The notes beneath the pieces were generated by a model. The model saw only the letters and a program-made list of their open reading frames with translations, ran no database searches and was not told the DNA's origin. The translations under genes and the position numbers were made by a program. Shown here piece by piece: positions 1 to 4,558 of a stretch of 5,576 bases of DNA. Numbering within the stretch: position 1 is the first letter of the stretch; every line of letters begins with the position of its first letter. Origin of the DNA: JBCDBH01 sp039184055 (GTDB taxonomy: Bacteria; Acidobacteriota; Thermoanaerobaculia; Multivoradales; J023); assembly GCA_039184055.1 (NCBI GenBank), contig JBCDBH010000389.1, positions 1 through 5,576 of the forward strand, in the 5' to 3' direction.

Positions 1-115
1 GCAGCGGCGAACGCTTCGGACTCATGGTGGGTGCATCGCTCCACGAGCGTGGTCTGTTCTTCGACGCCAACGGCGATCCGGTCGGTCTCTATCCGACCCA
101 AGGCGACATCATGGG
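1..115 (+). pseudogene. TonB-dependent receptor fragment, plus-strand side of a fold-back junction
   Basis: In the frame starting at base 3 the plus strand reads SGERFGLMVGASL, then HERGLFFDANGDPVGLYP, then TQGDIM. This is the style of the first barrel strands of a TonB-dependent receptor just after the plug. There is no start codon or upstream gene body. The same SGERFG peptide appears on the minus strand at 116-135, where the receptor reading breaks into residues (PMMSPWVG) that do not look like receptor. The simplest reading is that bases 1-115 are the true continuation of the minus-strand receptor, attached in the wrong orientation. Beyond the junction this plus frame only reads antisense of the receptor and stops at 159-161. 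A second, real inverted copy of the gene is the alternative. Confidence 0.7.
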
Positions 116-135
116 TCCGAAGCGTTCGCCGCTGC
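1..135. repeat. Inverted repeat (1-20 / 116-135) at a fold-back junction
   Basis: Bases 1-20 are exactly the reverse complement of bases 116-135, with a 95-bp loop. The match continues imperfectly inward through a CATG shared by both arms (23-26 and 110-113), with one mismatch between (22 versus 114). Both arms encode the same receptor residues (SGERFG). An arm pair made of coding sequence, joined at a 4-6 base microhomology, is typical of a strand that folded back and primed on itself during amplification or replication. It is not typical of an insertion-sequence end. Confidence 0.8.
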
Positions 136-769
136 CACCGGTCAGGCCCGAGACCTTGTAGCCCACGGAGTCGGAATCGAAATCCGAGGAGCCGTTGAGT
201 CGCAGATCGACGGACGATTGCCAGCCGGTGCCGAGGGAAGGCTCGCGCGTCAAGACGTTGATGACACCGCCGGTCGCGCCGACACCCTGGATCGCATTCG
301 AGCCGTTGATGACCTCGATACGCTCGACGAAGGCGAGGTCGATGGTGTGGCCGTCACGGCTGCCGTCGCGCAAGGCATTGTGCTGGTTGACACCGTCGAT
401 CAAGTACAGAGGGTTGCGTCCACGAAGCGTTTCACCTCGGCCGGTCAACTTCTGGATGCTCGGAGCGAATCCCGGAACCTCACGGGACAAGACGCTGGCG
501 AGCTCGTCCGCGATCACCGTATTGGCTTCGACGGCTTCTTCGTCGATCAGAACGACCGAAGCTGGCGTCGAGCTAGCGGGTAGCTCGGTACGGGATGCTT
601 TGACGATGATCTCGTCTTCGAGGGTTTCGAGCGGACGCTCCTGTTCTTCGGCCCGAGCCTCATCTTGTTGCGCGTGCGCATCCGCTGGGAGCAGACAGAG
701 CAAGACCACGGTGAAGAGCATGAGTATCAGCCACGGTTGCTGACGGCGGTCACATCGTTGCTTGGGCAC
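89..769 (-). CDS. TonB-dependent outer-membrane receptor, N-terminal part (signal peptide and plug)
   Basis: TonB-dependent receptors import iron-siderophores, heme, cobalamin or other ligands across the outer membrane, powered by TonB-ExbB-ExbD. Residues 1-33 form a signal peptide: basic start (KQRCDRR), hydrophobic stretch at about 13-28, and a likely cut after AHA before QQDE. DEIIVKA at 52-58 is TonB-box-like. The plug runs from about 60 to 176 with its hallmarks: SVVLIDEEAV, TLRGRNPLYLIDGVN (114-128), FVERIEVINGSNAIQGVGA (148-166) and GGVINVLT (167-174). The GTG start at 767-769 is supported by GGAGG seven bases upstream. The receptor-like sequence ends at about base 116 (residue 218). 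The last residues, PMMSPWVG, and the stop at 89-91 come from the fold-back junction, so the beta barrel is missing; complete receptors are usually 600-900 residues. The ligand cannot be named. Divergence from furA-katG suggests iron or heme, by inference. Confidence 0.85.
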   Translation of the reverse strand: MPKQRCDRRQQPWLILMLFTVVLLCLLPADAHAQQDEARAEEQERPLETLEDEIIVKASRTELPASSTPASVVLIDEEAVEANTVIADELASVLSREVPGFAPSIQKLTGRGETLRGRNPLYLIDGVNQHNALRDGSRDGHTIDLAFVERIEVINGSNAIQGVGATGGVINVLTREPSLGTGWQSSVDLRLNGSSDFDSDSVGYKVSGLTGGSGERFGPMMSPWVG

Positions 770-776
770 GTTCGAA

Positions 777-796
777 CCTCCAGGCCAAGGTGGCCT
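777..796 (-). promoter_or_regulatory. Shine-Dalgarno of the receptor gene, abutted by a small hairpin
   Basis: On the minus strand GGAGG (781-777) lies seven bases before the GTG at 769-767, which decides this start. Directly upstream, with no gap, is a perfect six-base inverted repeat, AGGCCA / TGGCCT with a three-base loop (796-782). In RNA the hairpin would sit against the ribosome binding site, and its CCU loop could also pair with the AGG of the Shine-Dalgarno. A role in translation control is possible but unproven; it could equally be a chance hairpin. Confidence 0.55.
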
Positions 797-917
797 CGAA
801 TGTTTGCAATCGCTTGATCGGTGGGTGAAACGAGGCGCACGACACCCGTTCGCTCTCGATGAGAACGCCAGACGCGAATCGTGTATCAGGGCTCTACACC
901 ACCTCGTCGTGAGTAGG

Positions 918-947
918 CCGCCGTGTCATGAAACGGAGAGCCGGCGG
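918..947. repeat. GC-rich inverted repeat in the receptor leader
   Basis: CCGCCG (918-923) and CGGCGG (942-947) are perfect complementary arms around an 18-base loop. A competing CCGT/ACGG pairing lies inside. There is no following T-run on either strand, so it is not a convincing terminator. It falls in the predicted 5' leader of the receptor transcript. I checked this leader for the conserved blocks of the cobalamin riboswitch and did not see them. Confidence 0.3.
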
Positions 948-983
948 TGATCATGTGGACGCAGTGTTTCAGTCGGATCTTGA

Positions 984-1012
984 ATCTGTACCAATATGGT
1001 CCTATTTGTCAA
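984..1012 (-). promoter_or_regulatory. Candidate sigma70-type promoter for the TonB receptor
   Basis: The minus strand shows a consensus -35 TTGACA (1012-1007), a 16-base spacer and TACAGAT (990-984) as a moderate -10. Transcription would begin near 978, leaving a leader of about 200 bases before the GTG. The spacer holds an interrupted palindrome, ACCA-ATA-TGGT (990-1000 on the plus strand), placed where a repressor would block RNA polymerase. The -35 is a perfect match and the -10 weak, so this is a candidate only. Confidence 0.4.
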
Positions 1013-1042
1013 TGGCAAGCTGTCTCGCTCTGGAATTGTGCT

Positions 1043-1058
1043 GTCGACTCGAGTCGAC
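1043..1058. repeat. Perfect 16-bp palindrome in the divergent intergenic region
   Basis: GTCGACTC is followed immediately by its reverse complement GAGTCGAC, with no spacer. It lies between the two divergent promoters, about 30 bp upstream of the minus-strand -35 and about 40 bp upstream of the furA operator. Its position suits a shared operator, but no family match is recognised. It also happens to be overlapping SalI-XhoI-SalI sites; nothing around it looks like vector. Confidence 0.5.
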
Positions 1059-1095
1059 CCGCGATATTGGCTTCAGTCGAATAGTTTCCTGTATC

Positions 1096-1120
1096 CAATT
1101 CTTGACTCTGTCCAGAATTG
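1096..1120. promoter_or_regulatory. Probable FurA/PerR operator (25-bp interrupted palindrome)
   Basis: The arms are CAATTCT (1096-1102) and AGAATTG (1114-1120), with a second inner pair GAC (1104-1106) / GTC (1110-1112). That gives ten complementary pairs around base 1108. From memory, the core ATTCTTGACT-N4-CCAGAAT closely matches the AT-rich operator described upstream of mycobacterial furA. It covers the -35 hexamer of the fur promoter, so binding would block transcription. Autorepression with co-control of katG, relieved by peroxide, is the likely logic. Confidence 0.75.
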
Positions 1121-1130
1121 ATGGTCTGAT
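1102..1130 (+). promoter_or_regulatory. fur-katG promoter, probably giving a leaderless mRNA
   Basis: TTGACT (1102-1107) is a near-consensus -35, followed by a 17-base spacer and TCTGAT (1125-1130), a fair -10. The expected start site, six or seven bases further on, falls at about 1137, the A of the fur ATG. No Shine-Dalgarno precedes that ATG (GGTCTGATCTGCCC), which fits a leaderless transcript. The promoter lies inside and next to the operator palindrome. Confidence 0.6.
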
Positions 1131-1136
1131 CTGCCC

Positions 1137-1571
1137 ATGAGATCCGACGTTGGCCAGCTCCTTCGTGACCACGGTTTGCAAGTGACTGCACAGCGCATGG
1201 CGATTCTGCGCGCGATCTCAGCAAATCCGCACGCCACGGCCGACGAGGTGATCGAAGGTGTCCGAGCGGAGATCGGAACGATCTCGCGTCAGGCGGTGTA
1301 CGACACGTTGAACGCCCTGGTCGAGAAAAAGTTGATTCGTCGCATTCAGCCGGCCGGCTCCCCAGCCCGCTACGAAGATCGCGTGGGTGACAACCACCAC
1401 CACCTGATCTGTCGGAGTTGTGGCCTGACCTTCGACATCGATTGCGCGGTCGGTTCATCACCGTGTTTGACCGCCGCCGAGGATCACGGTTTCGAGATCG
1501 ACGAGGCCGAGATCATTTATTGGGGGCGCTGTCCATCGTGTCGGACGGCGGCGCCCGAGCTCTCGAAGTGA
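1137..1571 (+). CDS. furA: Fur/PerR-family peroxide-sensing repressor, FurA type
   Basis: A 144-residue dimeric metalloregulator of normal Fur length. The N-terminal winged helix spans about 5-80 with recognition helix SRQAVYDTLNALVEKKLI (50-67). C92/C95 and C132/C135 (two CxxC motifs) form the structural zinc site. By alignment with Bacillus PerR, the regulatory metal ligands are H32, E80 or D81, H87, H89 and D100. The Asp at 100, where iron-sensing Fur has Glu, points to peroxide sensing by metal-catalysed histidine oxidation. The stretches RRIQPAGSPARYEDRVGDN, HHHLICRSCG, DIDCAVG, PCLTA and DEAEIIYWG closely follow mycobacterial FurA as I remember it, including extra cysteines C103 and C110. 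It lies 89 bp before katG on the same strand, the classic furA-katG order. Likely action: represses its own promoter and katG through the palindrome at 1096-1120. No start other than 1137 fits. The exact regulon is inference. Confidence 0.9.
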   Translation: MRSDVGQLLRDHGLQVTAQRMAILRAISANPHATADEVIEGVRAEIGTISRQAVYDTLNALVEKKLIRRIQPAGSPARYEDRVGDNHHHLICRSCGLTFDIDCAVGSSPCLTAAEDHGFEIDEAEIIYWGRCPSCRTAAPELSK

Positions 1572-1605
1572 TTCGCTGATCGGCGCTGGCTCCGCTGATC
1601 GACGC
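1572..1605. repeat. Short direct repeat in the fur-katG gap
   Basis: Bases 1572-1586 and 1591-1605 match at 13 of 15 positions, sharing CGCTGATCG, and are offset by 19 bp (about two DNA turns). They start right after the fur stop. This could be a binding site pair, a processing region of the fur-katG transcript, or a chance duplication. No clear katG-specific promoter was seen in the gap. Confidence 0.3.
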
Positions 1606-1649
1606 AGTCGCTATCGATACCGACGCCCGCCACAACCCAGCCAGGTGAT

Positions 1650-1654
1650 AGGAG
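1650..1654 (+). promoter_or_regulatory. Ribosome binding site of katG
   Basis: AGGAG lies six bases before the ATG at 1661. It fixes the katG start and contrasts with the absence of such a site before fur. Confidence 0.8.
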
Positions 1655-1660
1655 AAAAGC

Positions 1661-3901
1661 ATGTCCTACGAGAACGCAGGAGAGAATCCAGGTACGCCCG
1701 CCGCCACGGAATCGGCCGGCAAGTGTCCGGTGATGCACGGTGTGCAGGCACGTGGCACGGTCGCCAATCAACGTTGGTGGCCCAATCAACTCAATCTCAA
1801 GGTCCTCGATCAGAATTCGGCGCAGTCCGATCCCATGGGTGAGAGCTTCGATTACGCCGAGGAGTTCAAGAGTCTCGATCTAGCGGCGGTCAAAGCCGAT
1901 CTCCATGCTCTGATGACCGATTCACAGGAGTGGTGGCCGGCCGACTATGGCCATTACGGTCCGCTCTTCATTCGGATGGCGTGGCATAGCGCCGGTACGT
2001 ATCGCGTCGGTGACGGTCGTGGTGGCGCGGGCGCCGGTACTCTGCGTTTCGCCCCGCTCAACAGCTGGCCAGACAACGTCAACCTCGACAAGGCGCGGCG
2101 TCTCCTGTGGCCGATCAAGCAAAAGTATGGACGCAAGATCTCGTGGGCCGATTTGATGATTCTCACCGGCAACGTTGCGATCGAATCGATGGGGCTGAAG
2201 ACATTCGGGTTCGCTGGCGGACGTGAGGATGTGTGGGCGCCCGAGGAAGACATCTACTGGGGTCCGGAAAGCGAGTGGCTGGGTGACCAGCGCTACACGG
2301 GTGATCGCGATCTGCAGCGGCCGCTCGGCGCGGTGCAGATGGGTTTGATCTACGTCAATCCCGAGGGGCCCAACGGCAAGCCCGATCCGGTCGCGGCGGC
2401 GCGGGATATTCGCGAGACTTTTGCCCGCATGGCGATGAACGATGAAGAAACCGTAGCCTTGATCGCCGGTGGTCATACCTTTGGCAAGGTGCACGGCGCG
2501 GCGCTCGAGAGCAACCTCGAGCGTGAACCCGAGGCGGCGGACGTCGAGATGCAGGGTTTGGGCTGGCACAACAAACACGGCTCAGGCAAGGGCGCCGACA
2601 CCATCACCAGTGGTCTCGAAGGCGCCTGGACCACCGAGCCGGCGAAGTGGGACAACAACTACTTCGAGAACCTATTCGACTACGAATGGGAGCTCACCAA
2701 GAGCCCGGCCGGCGCGTATCAGTGGACGCCGAAAGACGGCGCTGGCGCCGACACCGTGCCCGACGCGCACGACGTGTCGAAGCGTCACGCGCCGATGATG
2801 CTGACCACCGATTTGTCGCTGCGTTTCGATCCGATCTATGAGCCGATCTCGCGACGCTTCTACGAGAATCCCGACCAATTCGCTGATGCCTTCGCGCGCG
2901 CCTGGTTCAAGCTCACCCATCGCGACATGGGTCCGATCGTGCGTTACCTCGGCTCGGAAGTGCCGGGCGAGCAGTTGATCTGGCAAGACCCGGTGCCGGC
3001 GGTCGATCACGAGCTGATCGACGACACCGACGTTGCCGCGCTCAAGGCCAAGATCTTCGACGCTGGGCTATCCGTGTCTCAGCTGGTGGCAACCGCCTGG
3101 GCGTCGGCGGCGAGCTTCCGGGGCACTGACAAGCGTGGTGGCGCCAACGGCGCGCGGATCCGTCTGGCGCCACAGAAGGACTGGGCGGTCAATGATCCGG
3201 CGGGGCTCGCCTCTGTGCTGTCGACCCTCGAGACGGTCCAGAACGAGTTCAACGCGGCGCAGTCGAACGGCAAGAAAGTGTCGCTCGCCGACGTCATCGT
3301 GCTCGGTGGCTGCGCCGCCGTCGAAGAGTCGGCCAAGAAAGCCGGTCATGACGTTCAGGTGCCGTTTTCGCCGGGTCGTACCGACGCCAGTGACGAGCAC
3401 ACCGACGTCGACTCGTTCGCCGTGCTCGAGCCTCAGGCGGACGGTTTCCGCAACTACCTCAGCGGCGCGTCGGAGGGATATCACGTCGACCGTTCACCCG
3501 AGGAGCTGCTGGTCGATCGGGCACAGATGCTCACCCTGACGGCTCCCGAGATGACCGTGCTGGTCGGTGGGTTGCGCGCCCTCGGCGCCAACACCGGCGG
3601 TGTCGGTCATGGTGTGTTCACCGATCGGGCCGGCACCTTGAGCAACGACTTCTTCGTCAACCTGCTCGACATGGGGGTCGCGTGGGCGCCAGCGTCCGAC
3701 GGCCTTTACGAAGGTCGCAACCGTGAGTCGGGTGAGGTCACATGGACCGGAACCCGGGTCGATCTTCTCTTCGGCTCGAACTCCCAGCTCCGAGCCATCG
3801 CCGAGGTCTACGCTTCCAACGATGCGCAAGAGAAGTTCGTCCACGACTTCGTGGCGGCGTGGGGCAAGGTGATGAACCTCGACCGATTCGATCTCGCCTG
3901 A
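1661..3901 (+). CDS. katG: Catalase-peroxidase KatG
   Basis: A 746-residue bifunctional heme enzyme that breaks down H2O2 (catalase) and also acts as a peroxidase; length is normal for the two-domain family. The N-terminal, heme-binding domain has distal R105, W108 and H109 (RMAWHSAGTYR), proximal heme ligand H272 (GGHTFGKVHGA) with W323 and D384, and Y231 (GLIYVNPEGPNG) and M257 (RMAMND). W108, Y231 and M257 form the Met-Tyr-Trp adduct required for catalase activity. R421 (HRDMGP) is the mobile arginine. All key residues are present. Ser317 (codon AGT) corresponds to Mycobacterium tuberculosis Ser315. The degenerate C-terminal domain runs from about residue 440 and ends VMNLDRFDLA. No signal peptide is seen, so it is cytoplasmic. 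It follows furA by 89 bp and is probably co-transcribed from the fur promoter; a hairpin follows 47 bp after the stop. Nothing suggests frameshift or truncation. Confidence 0.97.
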   Translation: MSYENAGENPGTPAATESAGKCPVMHGVQARGTVANQRWWPNQLNLKVLDQNSAQSDPMGESFDYAEEFKSLDLAAVKADLHALMTDSQEWWPADYGHYGPLFIRMAWHSAGTYRVGDGRGGAGAGTLRFAPLNSWPDNVNLDKARRLLWPIKQKYGRKISWADLMILTGNVAIESMGLKTFGFAGGREDVWAPEEDIYWGPESEWLGDQRYTGDRDLQRPLGAVQMGLIYVNPEGPNGKPDPVAAARDIRETFARMAMNDEETVALIAGGHTFGKVHGAALESNLEREPEAADVEMQGLGWHNKHGSGKGADTITSGLEGAWTTEPAKWDNNYFENLFDYEWELTKSPAGAYQWTPKDGAGADTVPDAHDVSKRHAPMMLTTDLSLRFDPIYEPISRRFYENPDQFADAFARAWFKLTHRDMGPIVRYLGSEVPGEQLIWQDPVPAVDHELIDDTDVAALKAKIFDAGLSVSQLVATAWASAASFRGTDKRGGANGARIRLAPQKDWAVNDPAGLASVLSTLETVQNEFNAAQSNGKKVSLADVIVLGGCAAVEESAKKAGHDVQVPFSPGRTDASDEHTDVDSFAVLEPQADGFRNYLSGASEGYHVDRSPEELLVDRAQMLTLTAPEMTVLVGGLRALGANTGGVGHGVFTDRAGTLSNDFFVNLLDMGVAWAPASDGLYEGRNRESGEVTWTGTRVDLLFGSNSQLRAIAEVYASNDAQEKFVHDFVAAWGKVMNLDRFDLA

Positions 3902-3948
3902 TGCGGATCGGTATCGTCTGATCGCGACATTCGAGAGCCCCCTGCGAC

Positions 3949-3981
3949 CCCCCTCGGCGATCTCTGAGATTGTCGGGGGGG
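3949..3981 (+). terminator. Hairpin downstream of katG, probable terminator
   Basis: A long stem of about 15 bp pairs C-rich 3949-3963 with G-rich 3967-3981, including three G-U wobbles, around a tiny loop centred on 3965. It lies 47 bases after the katG stop. No T-run follows (GCGTCGGCGTTGTTGA), so it may work as a GC-rich or Rho-assisted terminator or as a 3' stabiliser. It separates the katG unit from the next operon. Confidence 0.6.
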
Positions 3982-4044
3982 CGTCGGCGTTGTTGAGAGG
4001 ACGCGACCGAATAGACTGAAAACTCTGAGCGTACTCGTTTTCAA

Positions 4045-4081
4045 GGCTCGCTGCGGTCGGCGCGAGCCGGCCCGTTATCCT
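4045..4081 (+). promoter_or_regulatory. Inverted repeat and weak promoter-like element before the 4112 gene
   Basis: GGCTCGC (4045-4051) and GCGAGCC (4062-4068) form a perfect seven-base inverted repeat with a ten-base loop. TATCCT (4076-4081) could be a -10 placed about 30 bases before the ATG at 4112, but no good -35 stands 16-18 bases upstream; that position is inside the inverted repeat. An activator- or repressor-dependent promoter is possible. Weak evidence. Confidence 0.25.
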
Positions 4082-4111
4082 GGCTGAGAACAACCTACCT
4101 GAGCACGCACT

Positions 4112-4558
4112 ATGGACAAACGCATCGCTGGAAGCCTACTGATCGCTCTCGCGCTCTTCATGCTCCTAGGTTGGGCGAACGCCGATGTCGAAGGGGCGGC
4201 GTCGATCGTGGCGCTGTTCATTGTCGTCGTGCTGCCGGCGGTAGGTGGTGTGCTGTTGTTTCGGGCTCACGCACGAGGCGGCAAAGCGAATCTGGCGCGC
4301 CGAGAGGCGCTTCGCGACAAGACGGTGCGGTCAGAGATGATTCGGCTCGCCACGGCTCGTGGTGGCAAGCTGACCGTGGTCGAGGCGATTGCCGCGACCG
4401 GGCACGACGAGACTACCGTCCGCCAGGCTCTCGATGCACTGCATTTGTCGGGCATGGCGCGCTTGGAGCTCACCGATTCGGGGACGATGGTTTGGGCCTT
4501 CGACGACATCGCGACCGTCGAGCAGAAAGCTGCCGCCCGGGACGTGCTCGATGCCTGA
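4112..4558 (+). CDS. Small membrane protein with two TM helices and a winged-helix-like cytoplasmic domain
   Basis: I do not recognise a named family. The 148-residue product has two hydrophobic segments, residues 5-22 (IAGSLLIALALFMLLGWA) and 29-50, joined by a short acidic loop (NADVEG). A basic stretch follows (RAHARGGKANLARREALRDK), placing the C-terminus in the cytoplasm by the positive-inside rule. Residues 72-130 look like a winged helix: helix RSEMIRLATARGG, then LTVVEAIAATGHDETTVRQA, LDALHLSGMARLEL, and a beta wing DSGTMVWAF. Such domains bind DNA or proteins. No strong Shine-Dalgarno precedes the ATG, but it is the only start that includes the first membrane helix. The stop overlaps the start of the next gene by eight bases (ATGCCTGA), so the two are probably made together. 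Function unknown; a membrane-tethered regulator is a guess. Confidence 0.8.
   Translation: MDKRIAGSLLIALALFMLLGWANADVEGAASIVALFIVVVLPAVGGVLLFRAHARGGKANLARREALRDKTVRSEMIRLATARGGKLTVVEAIAATGHDETTVRQALDALHLSGMARLELTDSGTMVWAFDDIATVEQKAAARDVLDA

Noticed and set aside
1..135. Inverted repeat as an insertion-sequence end or attachment site
   Set aside because: Both arms are coding sequence of the same receptor, there is no transposase or target duplication, and the joint is explained by fold-back.
195..743. Long plus-strand open frames opposite the receptor (195-743 and 218-583)
   Set aside because: They are antisense shadows of the receptor; their translations lack any domain, while the minus strand shows a full signal peptide and plug.
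781..960. Cobalamin riboswitch in the receptor leader
   Set aside because: The conserved B12-box and core blocks were not found when reading the minus strand.
1029..1040. Second FurA box suggested by GGAATTG
   Set aside because: Only a half-site resembles the operator at 1096-1120; the partner arm at the right spacing is absent.
1009..1461. 150-codon minus-strand frame opposite fur
   Set aside because: Shadow of the fur gene, which has intact zinc cysteines and helix-turn-helix; it would also run through the promoter and operator.
3494..4093. 199-codon minus-strand frame across the katG end and downstream gap
   Set aside because: It is antisense to a clear KatG C-terminal domain and runs through the terminator hairpin; no domain or ribosome binding site.
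4389..4550. Longer version of the zinc-ribbon protein starting at 4389
   Set aside because: The extra 54 residues lie inside the out-of-frame 4112 gene and resemble arginine/serine-rich shadow translation. The ATG at 4551 gives the typical overlap.
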